Shown here piece by piece: positions 52,501 to 61,629 of a DNA stretch of 64,000 nucleotides. The DNA lies in assembly GCA_032718475.1 (NCBI GenBank), contig JAUCBJ010009107.1, positions 1-64,000 of the forward strand, written 5' to 3'. Numbering within the stretch: position 1 is the first letter of the stretch; the number at the start of each line of letters is the position of its first letter. The DNA comes from Nemertoderma westbladi (Eukaryota > Xenacoelomorpha > Nemertodermatida > Nemertodermatidae). Both the position numbers and the translations under genes were made by a program. The notes below the pieces were generated by a model. That model searched no databases and was not told the DNA's origin. It was given only the letters and a program-made list of their open reading frames with translations.

Positions 52501-55500
52501 GATAGGGTAGCCAAAGTATTTAGTTTAGAGTCACCTTAGTTAGATAGGGTAGCCAAAGTATTTAGTTTAGAGTCACCTTAGTTAGATAGGGTAGCCAAAG
52601 TATTTAGTTTAGAGTCACCTTAGTTAGATAGGGTAGCCAAAGTATTTAGTTTAGAGTCACCTTAGTTAGATAGGGTAGCCAAAGTATTTAGTTTAGAGTC
52701 ACCTTAGTTAGATAGGGTAGCCAAAGTATTTAGTTTAGAGTCACCTTAGTTAGATAGGGTAGCCAAAGTATTTAGTTTAGAGTCACCTTAGTTAGATAGG
52801 GTAGCCAAAGTATTTAGTTTAGAGTCACCTTAGTTAGATAGGGTAGCCAAAGTATTTAGTTTAGAGTCACCTTAGTTAGATAGGGTAGCCAAAGTATTTA
52901 GTTTAGAGTCACCTTAGTTAGATAGGGTAGCCAAAGTATTTAGTTTAGAGTCACCTTAGTTAGATAGGGTATCCAAAGTATTTAGTTTAGAGTCACCTTA
53001 GTTAGATAGGGTAGCCAAAGTATTTAGTTTAGAGTCACCTTAGTTAGATAGGGTAGCCAAAGTATTTAGTTTAGAGTCACCTTAGTTAGATAGGGTAGCC
53101 AAAGTATTTAGTTTAGAGTCACCTTAGTTAGATAGGGTATCCAAAGTATTTAGTTTAGAGTCACCTTAGTTAGATAGGGTATCCAAAGTATTTAGTTTAG
53201 AGTCACCTTAGTTAGATAGGGTAGCCAAAGTATTTAGTTTAGAGTCACCTTAGTTAGATAGGGTAGCCAAAGTATTTAGTTTAGAGTCACCTTAGTTAGA
53301 TAGGGTAGCCAAAGTATTTAGTTTAGAGTCACCTTAGTTAGATAGGGTAGCCAAAGTATTTAGTTTAGAGTCACCTTAGTTAGATAGGGTATCCAAAGTA
53401 TTTAGTTTAGAGTCACCTTAGTTAGATAGGGTAGCCAAAGTATTTAGTTTAGAGTCACCTTAGTTAGATAGGGTAGCCAAAGTATTTAGTTTAGAGTCAC
53501 CTTAGTTAGATAGGGTAGCCAAAGTATTTAGTTTAGAGTCACCTTAGTTAGATAGGGTAGCCAAAGTATTTAGTTTAGAGTCACCTTAGTTAGATAGGGT
53601 AGCCAAAGTATTTAGTTTAGAGTCACCTTAGTTAGATAGGGTAGCCAAAGTATTTAGTTTAGAGTCACCTTAGTTAGATAGGGTAGCCAAAGTATTTAGT
53701 TTAGAGTCACCTTAGTTAGATAGGGTAGCCAAAGTATTTAGTTTAGAGTCACCTTAGTTAGATAGGGTAGCCAAAGTATTTAGTTTAGAGTCACCTTAGT
53801 TAGATAGGGTATCCAAAGTATTTAGTTTAGAGTCACCTTAGTTAGATAGGGTAGCCAAAGTATTTAGTTTAGAGTCACCTTAGTTAGATAGGGTATCCAA
53901 AGTATTTAGTTTAGAGTCACCTTAGTTAGATAGGGTAGCCAAAGTATTTAGTTTAGAGTCACCTTAGTTAGATAGGGTAGCCAAAGTATTTAGTTTAGAG
54001 TCACCTTAGTTAGATAGGGTATCCAAAGTATTTAGTTTAGAGTCACCTTAGTTAGATAGGGTAGCCAAAGTATTTAGTTTAGAGTCACCTTAGTTAGATA
54101 GGGTAGCCAAAGTATTTAGTTTAGAGTCACCTTAGTTAGATAGGGTAGCCAAAGTATTTAGTTTAGAGTCACCTTAGTTAGATAGGGTATCCAAAGTATT
54201 TAGTTTAGAGTCACCTTAGTTAGATAGGGTAGCCAAAGTATTTAGTTTAGAGTCACCTTAGTTAGATAGGGTATCCAAAGTATTTAGTTTAGAGTCACCT
54301 TAGTTAGATAGGGTAGCCAAAGTATTTAGTTTAGAGTCACCTTAGTTAGATAGGGTAGCCAAAGTATTTAGTTTAGAGTCACCTTAGTTAGATAGGGTAG
54401 CCAAAGTATTTAGTTTAGAGTCACCTTAGTTAGATAGGGTAGCCAAAGTATTTAGTTTAGAGTCACCTTAGTTAGATAGGGTAGCCAAAGTATTTAGTTT
54501 AGAGTCACCTTAGTTAGATAGGGTAGCCAAAGTATTTAGTTTAGAGTCACCTTAGTTAGATAGGGTAGCCAAAGTATTTAGTTTAGAGTCACCTTAGTTA
54601 GATAGGGTATCCAAAGTATTTAGTTTAGAGTCACCTTAGTTAGATAGGGTAGCCAAAGTATTTAGTTTAGAGTCACCTTAGTTAGATAGGGTAGCCAAAG
54701 TATTTAGTTTAGAGTCACCTTAGTTAGATAGGGTAGCCAAAGTATTTAGTTTAGAGTCACCTTAGTTAGATAGGGTAGCCAAAGTATTTAGTTTAGAGTC
54801 ACCTTAGTTAGATAGGGTAGCCAAAGTATTTAGTTTAGAGTCACCTTAGTTAGATAGGGTAGCCAAAGTATTTAGTTTAGAGTCACCTTAGTTAGATAGG
54901 GTAACCAAAGTATTTAGTTTAGAGTCACCTTAGTTAGATAGGGTAGCCAAAGTATTTAGTTTAGAGTCACCTTAGTTAGATAGGGTAGCCAAAGTATTTA
55001 GTTTAGAGTCACCTTAATTAGATAGGGTATCCAAAGTATTTAGTTTAGAGTCACCTTAGTTAGATAGGGTAGCCAAAGTATTTAGTTTAGAGTCACCTTA
55101 GTTAGATAGGGTATCCAAAGTATTTAGTTTAGAGTCACCTTAGTTAGATAGGGTAGCAAAAGTATTTAGTTTAGAGTCACATTAGTTAGATAGGGTAGCC
55201 AAAGTATTTAGTTTAGAGTCACCTTAGTTAGATAGGGTAGCCAAAGTATTTAGTTTAGAGTCACCTTAATTAGATAGGGTAGCCAAAGTATTTAGTTTAG
55301 AGTCACCTTAGTTAGATAGGGTAGCCAAAGTATTTAGTTTCGAGTCACCTTAGTTAGATAGGGTAGCCAAAGTATTTAGTTTAGAGTCACCTTAGTTAGA
55401 TAGGGTAACCAAAGTATTTAGTTTAGAGTCACCTTAGTTAGATAGGGTAGCCAAAGTATTTAGTTTAGAGTCACCTTAGTTAGATAGGGTAGCCAAAGTA

Positions 55501-55945
55501 TTTAGTTTAGAGTCACCTCAGTTAGATAGGGTAGCCAAAGTATTTAGTTTAGAGTCACCTTATTTAGATAGGGTAGCCAAAGTATTTAGTTTAGAGTCAC
55601 CTTAGTTAGATAGGGTATCCAAAGTATTTAGTTTAGAGTCAGCTTAGTTAGATAGGGTAGCCAAAGTATTTAGTTTAGAGTCACCTTAGTTAGATAGGGT
55701 AGCCAAAGTATTTAGTAGTTTAGAGTCACCTTAGTTAGATAGGGTAGCCAAAGTATTTAGTTTAGAGTCACCTTAGTTAGATAGGGTAGCCAAAGTATTT
55801 AGTTTAGAGTCACCTTAGTTAGATAGGGTAGCCAAAGTATTTAGTTTAGAGTCACCTTAGTTAGATAGGGTAGCCAAAGTATTTAGTTTAGAGTCACCTT
55901 AGTTAGATAGGGTAGCCAAAGTATTTAGTTTAGAGTCACCTTAGT
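46578..55945. repeat. 42-bp satellite array in the third intron, about 223 copies
   Basis: Units of exactly 42 bp. Key segments in order are AGATAGGGTAGCCAAAGTA, TTTAGTTTAGAGTCACC and TTAGTT. Most copies from 47.9 to 52.9 kb are identical by eye. Variants are few and clustered: CACATTAG near 47451, 47535, 47829 and 47871, and TATCC for TAGCC from 52971 rightwards. A scatter of private changes appears after 54.9 kb, including a TAG insertion near 55712. All six frames are closed in each unit, so it encodes nothing. The left end is hidden by the gap. Confidence 0.97.
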
Positions 55946-56440
55946 AAACTTTTAATTGTAAGAAGATCCTAATAAATGTTAAATATTTCAGAAAATTAAT
56001 GTGTAAAGTGTCACTCGGTGTGCTGTTAAGAGCGGTTTGTTGCATCAAGTTAAATAATAAATGGTTTGAGTGAGTACAAATACAGATATAATAAGTATTA
56101 CAACACTGTATGTACCAGTATAGCATTATTCCAAAATTTTAACATTTCAAAATTTCAGAAAAATGCAAATGATTAAAAAACTGTTTCCGAAGTTTTTTTT
56201 TAAAAATGCATCATAATCTATAGTCAAAAACTAATCGAAAATCATCGCTAATAAAAAAAGTTTAGATTCGATTAATTTGGACTTCTTCTAGACTAGACAT
56301 TCATCCATAATTTATAGTTGTTAGTATCCTGGTTACATTGATAATGAACATTAAACATATATTTATTTACCTAATAATATTGGAACAATAGTAGAATATA
56401 AATTAATTGAGTTAATTAGTTCTACTTATATTTTATTTAG
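55946..56440. other. Unique AT-rich 3' part of the third intron
   Basis: About 495 bp of AT-rich single-copy intron with homopolymer runs. A short minus-strand ORF (55941-56126) is a chance opening. It ends in the acceptor TTTTATTTAG at 56431-56440. Confidence 0.75.
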
Positions 56441-56670
56441 TAATAAATGGAGAGAAGGCGGCATTCAATAGTGCGGCTCTGGCAGAGAAGCGACAACGTG
56501 CCATGGAGATGATTATACGAAATATCCATAGCGATTACGGAGGTTGTCCGCCAGATGGCGCCTCGAAAACGGCGATTCGTCGGTCACTTATTGACGTTAT
56601 TGACCAATCAAAGGGCTCCAATAAGCGGAAGGAAGAACTTCGGAGGGGAGAGTTTATTCGGTTCGGAAAG
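56441..56670 (+). CDS. GARNL3: GARNL3-like exon, C-terminal end of the Rap-GAP region
   Basis: A 230-bp internal exon. Its first two bases complete a codon ending TA (leucine if the missing base is C or T), then I-N-G-E-K-A follows, matching the KLINGEKA segment that closes the Rap-GAP domain in GARNL3. Downstream are an amphipathic helix (ALAEKRQRAMEMIIRNIHSD), a glycine/proline loop (GGCPPDG), RRSLIDVID, and a basic KRKEELRRGEFIRFGK end. This order parallels the GARNL3 pattern AQKRRRT..., NRRSFSDVL..., KKEEARQAEFVRIG. Donor GTGAGA follows at 56671. The phase agrees with the truncated previous exon if its missing end leaves one base. The CNH domain expected further along is not in the window. 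A shorter ATG-initiated reading from 56503 is only the internal part of this exon. Confidence 0.88.
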
Positions 56671-56708
56671 GTGAGAGAACGAATATATCCTACAATAATT
56701 AATGTAAA
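56671..56708. other. Splice donor and start of the fourth intron
   Basis: GTGAGAGAAC follows the exon directly and is a good 5' splice site. It is separated from the 23-bp array by only about 38 bp. Confidence 0.8.
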
Positions 56709-57671
56709 ACAGCTATAACTTACCGCCATTAGCAGCTAAAACTTACCGCCATTAGCAGCTAAAACTTACCACCAGTAGCAGCTAAAACTTACCACCATTA
56801 GCAGCTAAAACTTACCACCATTAGCAGCTAAAACTTACCACCAGTAGCAGCTAAAACTTACCACCATTAACAGCTAAAACTTACCACTATTAGCAGCTAA
56901 AACTTACCACCATTAGCAGCTAAAACTTACCACCATTAGCAGCTAAAACTTACCACCATTAGCAGCTAAAACTTACCACCATTAGCAGCTAAAACTTACC
57001 ACCGTTAGCAGCTAAAACTTAGCAACTTTAGCAGTTAAATCTAACCAACTTCAGCAGTTAAAACATACCAACTTTAGCTGTTAAACTTGCCACCGCTAGC
57101 ATGTAAACTTGCCACCATTACCAGCTATAACTTACCACCATTAGTAGCTATAACTGACCACCATTAGCAGCTAAAACTTACCACCATTAGCAGCTATAAC
57201 TTACCACCATTAGCAGCTAAAACTTAGCAACTTTAGCAGTTAAATCTTACCAACTTCAGCAGCTAAAACTTACCAACTTCAGCAGTTAAAACTTACCAAC
57301 TTTAGCTGTTAAACTTGCCGCCGTTAGCATGTAAACTTGCCACCATTAGAATGTAAACTTACCACCATTAGCAGCTAAAACTTACCACCATTATCAGTTA
57401 AAACTTACCACCATTAGCAGCTAAGACTTAGCAACTTTAGCAGTTAAATCTTACCAACTTCAGCAGCTAAAACTTACCAACTTCAGCAGTTAAAACTTAC
57501 CAACTTTAGCAGTTAAAACTTACCACCATTAGCAGTTAAAACTTACCACCATTAGCAGTTAAGACTTAGCAACTGTAGCAGTTAAATCTTACCAACTTTA
57601 GCAGTTAAATCTTACCAAATTCAGTAGCTAAAACTTACCAACTTCAGCAGTTAAAACTTACCAACTTTAGC
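56709..57671. repeat. 23-bp minisatellite in the fourth intron, about 42 copies, with composite blocks
   Basis: The main unit is 23 bp with core CAGCTAAAACTTACCACCATT. A second family has CAGTTAAATCTTACCAACTT and CTTTAGCTGTTAAACTTGCC. These alternate in a longer composite that recurs around 57010-57115, 57220-57350 and 57430-57530, with a related block at 57560-57670. Nearly every unit contains ACTTACC, the complement of the consensus splice donor GGTAAGT. The array stops exactly where the LTR begins, so the retroelement inserted inside it and the rest may lie beyond the element. Confidence 0.93.
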
Positions 57672-58298
57672 TGTAACGGGAGCCAACGGAGTTGGCAGTA
57701 TCAGCTCCCGACTGGTATGTGAGTTGTACTCGTCGCCGCGTCCATGAGATATGGATATATATTAGGCCGAAGGCCGTTGAAAATGACTGAGTTCTTGTTA
57801 TCAGTATTAATAATCACAGTAATCGATAATAGCACAGTCTGAATATAATAGCATGCAATACTGCGGTTAGTGACAACGGTCAAAACTGTTCCGGTCTCAC
57901 AACTGTAAGGAAACCAACTAAACTAATAATCAATAATCACAACGGTTATATCATTGACACATGTTAAATTACCCCTACACTACAGGGTGGCCTTAATATC
58001 TAATAGATATACTCTTATCACCCCCAATGTGCTTTCCCGCCCACTATTGGCTTAACCTGATTAATTCTCACCTCGCCCCCCCTGCTGCCGTTATCCCTTC
58101 GTGCTAGCCTTACTAGCTTGTTTATCCCTCTGAGGTGGTTTAACCTCTCACCTCTCTCTGTGGCTTACGGTGTGTGTCGCCCCCCCAGTTGGTTATGAGG
58201 TGAGATTATTATTGGTAATCTCACATCGCCAACTATATTGGTAAAATGCCACTAATCCCATTTTCTGTGGGTAGTGCACGGAATTGAATCCGCTTACA
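57672..58298 (-). mobile_element. 3' LTR of the BEL/Pao element (627 bp)
   Basis: On the + strand it runs from TGTAACGGG to GCTTACA, so it has TG...CA ends in either direction. It is followed on the element's upstream side by a G12AG polypurine tract, as expected for a 3' LTR. The left border coincides with the end of the 23-bp minisatellite. It contains a perfect 9-bp stem with a 7-nt loop at 58200-58224 and several C-runs. I assign it as an LTR from structure only, since the partner LTR is outside the window. Confidence 0.85.
58006..58052 (-). promoter_or_regulatory. Candidate U3 promoter of the LTR
   Basis: On the minus strand AGCCAATAGTGGGCGGG (58052-58036) combines a CCAAT box with a GC box. 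It is followed about 22 bp later by a TATA-like GAGTATATC (58014-58006). Order and spacing fit an RNA polymerase II core promoter. This is motif reading only. Confidence 0.4.
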
Positions 58299-58366
58299 CT
58301 CCCCCCCCCCCCATGCTATCTTCCCGGTGAGAAGATAGCATCAACCTCAAGTGCGCTTCAATTCCG
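58279..58366. other. Nested inverted repeats enclosing the polypurine tract and LTR edge
   Basis: The outer arms CGGAATTGAA (58279-58288) and TTCAATTCCG (58357-58366) are perfect complements. Inside is a perfect 11-bp stem, ATGCTATCTTC (58313-58323) with GAAGATAGCAT (58331-58341), and a 7-nt loop. The polypurine tract sits between the outer left arm and the inner stem. The left outer arm is inside the LTR and the right one is outside it. Confidence 0.85.
58299..58312 (-). promoter_or_regulatory. Polypurine tract (plus-strand DNA primer)
   Basis: On the minus strand it reads G12 then AG, directly followed by the LTR terminus TGTAAGC. This is the normal place of the RNase-H-resistant primer that starts second-strand DNA synthesis. 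Confidence 0.85.
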
Positions 58367-58983
58367 CTGGAATCCTATCTAATATTGGATGTGGGGTGGA
58401 ATTTTCTTCTCGGGGTTGGCTTTCCAGGCTGGCCCCCATGGGTCTGTTATCACTACCCATCATTGGTACACCTGCGAGCTATGTTGTACCAAGGCATCTG
58501 GCGTCTCTGTTTTAGATGATCGCCCTCACTCCTCACACAATATTTCTCATGGACTTTGTTGTCCCTTCCTCTCTCACCAGTCCCTTGGGACTCATCCTCC
58601 TCTATGCTCGCCCCCCACACTTGAATTTCGCACTTCTTTCACTTCCTTAACTGTAGCACCTTCTCCCCATGCGTCCCCCATTCCCCCATACTCAACCCGT
58701 TTTTGTTGTCACTCTCCACACTCTTATCGGGTCCCACGCATGTGTGCACCATGTCTGTGAGATCCGTCTAATGTCTCGTTCTCCTACTCTAGTCAATTGG
58801 TCCCCAATCCCAGTAGCTAGTTGGAAGAGGTTATATTCGACTATAGTACATATGTTGATTATATTGGATATTAATTAATTAATCTTTACGTACGTACATA
58901 CTAATTGCACTTGATTAATTGCACTTAGGAGTTTGTACTGTTGCGTTCATGTAGTGCCTTCCAGGCACCCCTGTTCCTGACTT
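58367..58983. other. Non-coding stretch between the zinc-knuckle ORF and the polypurine tract
   Basis: About 620 bp, C/T-rich on the + strand, with no convincing protein. The + strand ORFs at 58389-58760 and 58669-58878 are low-complexity S/P/H-rich readings of the purine-rich complement and show no domain. On the element's strand it is the 3' untranslated region. Confidence 0.6.
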
Positions 58984-59700
58984 CTAGTTTACTCCTCCCA
59001 TCTTCGGGAACCATCTGAGTTCCTTGCCCCTATCGTCATCTTGCCTGGGCCGCTTCCTGCCTTCCTGTTTATCCTTGAGGCTACTCATCCTCAACGATAC
59101 CGTCTTACCAAGCCCCGTTGTTGGTTCTTTGGGCGCAGGTGTTATCAACTCCCGGTATCGCTTCGCAGGTGGTCCCACTGAGTGTCCCTCCTGTCTCCCT
59201 CTGGTAGCATCCCACAAGATCATTTTCATCGCGCGCGGCACGTGTTCCCCCAGAAAGTCCCTGAATTCGATCCTATTTCCTGGTGACCATCTGTCTAGGT
59301 ATCTTTGGGTGTTGATGACCCCTCCGTACGATGCCGCTGTCGCTACCTCCTGATACGTGAATGGTAGTCTCCTCTTGGTGATCTGCTGGTGGGCTTCCAT
59401 GTTAATGTTAAAGAAGCCCCACCGGAACTCCTGGGCCTTCATCCTTTGTCGTGACATGACTCCGACGTCGGCCCACTCCTCGATAATCAGGAACTTTTCC
59501 TCATCGTCCATCCAGTCGCACTGGCGCTCAAAGTGCCCCCTAAACTTGCACTTTGAACATCTGTTGTGCAACCTCGGACACGCACCCATCTTATGAGTAG
59601 ACTTGCGGCAGTAGAGACAGGCCGTCTCCTTCTGGAAATGGTATAGACAGTTCTTTTGCTGATGGGTTAATCTCCCACAGTAATCGCAACCGTGTACCAT
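58984..59700 (-). CDS. Zinc-knuckle protein (ORF2) of the BEL/Pao element
   Basis: A 238-residue reading from the ATG at 59700. The frame is open upstream to 59844 without another ATG. Three retroviral-type zinc knuckles of pattern CX2CX4HX4C lie at residues 5-18, 28-41 and 48-61. Such knuckles bind single-stranded nucleic acid, usually in Gag nucleocapsid. After them comes a conserved-looking block: DDEEKFLIIEEWADVGVMSR, then RWGFFNINMEAH, then LPFTYQEVA. The C-terminus is basic (GRKRPRQDDDRGKEL). The ATG is 35 nt after the ORF1 stop. The open part upstream overlaps ORF1 in another frame, so it may be made by frameshifting from ORF1 or by separate initiation. Position after pol is unusual for a nucleocapsid-like protein. 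I do not know a named family for the part downstream of the knuckles. Confidence 0.8.
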   Translation of the reverse strand: MVHGCDYCGRLTHQQKNCLYHFQKETACLYCRKSTHKMGACPRLHNRCSKCKFRGHFERQCDWMDDEEKFLIIEEWADVGVMSRQRMKAQEFRWGFFNINMEAHQQITKRRLPFTYQEVATAASYGGVINTQRYLDRWSPGNRIEFRDFLGEHVPRAMKMILWDATRGRQEGHSVGPPAKRYRELITPAPKEPTTGLGKTVSLRMSSLKDKQEGRKRPRQDDDRGKELRWFPKMGGVN

Positions 59701-59734
59701 TGTGTCCCGCTCCGTCCTTGGCGTCGTCCTTGGC

Positions 59735-61540
59735 TCAGCGTGGCGTCCTGGGTCTATGGAGTCGCTGGTAGGCAAACATCTGGACGCTGTCCTCCCTACC
59801 CATGTCGATGTCCTCCTCCACCCTCGGCATTGTTTCTCCAAACACTACCCGTGGTGCCGTCCCCGGTTGCTCGCCCAACCTGATCGTACTCGCCGCAAAG
59901 TCCATTGCTGGCTCCCCGTGCTCCCAGGTCCACTTACCGGGTTTGTCCCAGAAGGCTCTCGCCCTGCTGGCTGTCACCACCCTCCCGTCCACGCAGTCCG
60001 TATCTGAGTGGCCGATCCTCGCCATTGGCGGCATCGCCCCGAACTCGTCCTCTTCTTCCTTCCCTGCCGGGAGTGGATCCAAACCCGGTAGCCTGGTTGA
60101 TCCACTATGTCCCTTTTCACCATGGTATCCGCCCATAGCCTTCCACCCTTCTACCTCCCTCTGTCTCTTCCTTCCGATGTCGCCCTCAGAGCCCGCTGGC
60201 ATGGGCATTCTTTGCAACCCCGATGTAGATTGTATCGGTGTCTCTTCCATCCAACCCAGTTCGTCCCCCAGCCGAAACTCGTCTGAGGTCTCCGATCCCC
60301 ACCTCAACTCGTCCAAATCCTGGGCTTCGAACTCATATTCCTTTCCCCTTATTTCCGCTTCTCTGCCCGCTGCCTCCCTTCTCTCTCTCCTGGCGACCTC
60401 CTCTAGTCTCTTCTCCTCGACCCTATCCACCTCCAGTTTCCTCCATCGTTTGTACGGTGTGTCTACCTCTCTGTCCACTAGCTGTCGGGTATCGTAATAT
60501 ACCGACTCACCCTTCAGCCCCGGGTGGTCTACAAGACCCTCTAAGGCCACCTTAAAGGCTCTCCTGTGATTCAGTGGTGCTCCTGATAGTAGAAACGCCG
60601 TCGGCTCCCTCCCGATAATCACCGTAATGAATAGGTTTAATAAACCTATCATTATCCAATCCTCCTGTAGGATATATCTCATCTGATATATCTTTATCGC
60701 TCCCTTTTGGAACTGATACACTTCCTGCTTTCCTGGTCTCACTCCCCACTTCAGTGAGTTCGCAAGTTCCGCTCTGTATTCTTCCCGGAACTTGTTCCAG
60801 TCCATCGGCTTGTGGCAGACGAGTCCCATCAGTTGGCCCATCGCCATGGCTCCGCAATGTCCCGTGTTCTCCACCAATCCCAATCCCTCTGGTCTCGTCA
60901 TAGCCATATAGACTACCTGCATGTCCAGGAGATTGGAGGTGTCCGGTCCAATAATCCTATCTGCGTCATCACGTATCGCCGATCCCACCTTGATCATAGT
61001 TTTCTGTCTCACTAGCTCCTGCACCGCCCTCGGCAACCGGTTTAACTTCGGCCCGCTTTTCTTTCCGTAGGTCCCCAGGTCGAATAGAAAAATATCTCCG
61101 TTCGGCGCTGCCAAGTGCAGCAATATAGTTCTAGCCGATCCTCCCGACCCCCTTCTCGAGCCCTCATCATCCTCCACAGTCCCTTCGTCGTCTAGGACCA
61201 TGTATCCACCTCTCTCCACGGAATCTACAAATCTCCTCCACTCCTTCCTCAGTGGTTCCCTCGGATACTTCGGTATCCCAAACTTTGCCTCGCCTCCCTT
61301 TACAACATAGCGAAGATGCTCGAGGATCGCGTTGTCCAACGATGGCATCCCGTAGGTCCCAACCAGTCGTCGCTCATGTATCTCCCTAAACTGATCCTGT
61401 AGCGCGTGCGCTTTGTGACCCTTTGTGAGTAGTTTGTAGTATCCCTTCGTTGTGTTCTCCGGATGCCTTTGCGTGAAGTCCACTAGCAACTCCTTCCCAG
61501 TCTTCTCCGATTTTCACTTCTTCACTAATCTCTCTGCCAT
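59735..61540 (-). CDS. 3'-5' exonuclease-like protein (ORF1) of the BEL/Pao element, with an in-frame TGA near its start
   Basis: The open frame runs from 61513 to the stop at 59735 (over 580 residues) but has no ATG at its head. The nearest ATG, at 61540, is in the same frame and separated from it by eight codons and one TGA (61516-61514). Numbering from the TTG at 61489, residues ~95-195 resemble the RNase D/WRN/EXD1 exonuclease fold: a D-x-E (D100, E102), then TILLHLAAPNGDIFLFDLG, then MIKVGSAIRDDADRI with the Exo II aspartate near D175, then LLDMQVVYMAM. In the Exo III region (KWGVRP..Q..Y, ~248-262) lysine stands where aspartate is expected, so activity is doubtful. The last ~250 residues are highly charged (coiled-coil-like, ~345-400), then disordered. 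Its role could be nucleic-acid binding, trimming or a structural use of the fold. The domain call is by eye. Confidence 0.7.
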
Positions 61541-61629
61541 CACGAATCTGCACACTCTCACGTAACTGGTGGGGCCTTACAAAGGCTCAGTTTAAGTAAG
61601 AGGGTTGTCGAACAGAATGTTACTAGTTC
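61541..61629 (-). other. Leader between the five-copy repeat and ORF1
   Basis: About 90 bp. On the minus strand it ends ...GAGAGTGTGCAGATTCGTG immediately before the ATG at 61540. GTGTGCAG could serve as a splice acceptor for a subgenomic mRNA that brings ORF1 near the 5' end, as retroviral env mRNAs do. No direct evidence of splicing. Confidence 0.3.

Noticed and set aside
46578-55945. Telomeric repeat (TTAGGG-like strings in the 42-bp unit)
   Set aside because: The unit has TTAGATAGGG only once per 42 bp in a fixed longer context, and lies between exons of one gene.
55941-56126. 61-residue minus-strand ORF in the third intron
   Set aside because: AT-rich chance opening without any domain, overlapping the end of the 42-bp array.
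58389-58878. + strand ORFs in the element's 3' untranslated region
   Set aside because: Low-complexity readings antisense to the element, with no recognisable domain.
59024-60555. Several + strand ORFs (to 231 residues) and a 101-residue minus ORF at 60552-60857
   Set aside because: Shadows of ORF1 and ORF2 in other frames. The ORF1/ORF2 frames carry recognisable domains and these do not.
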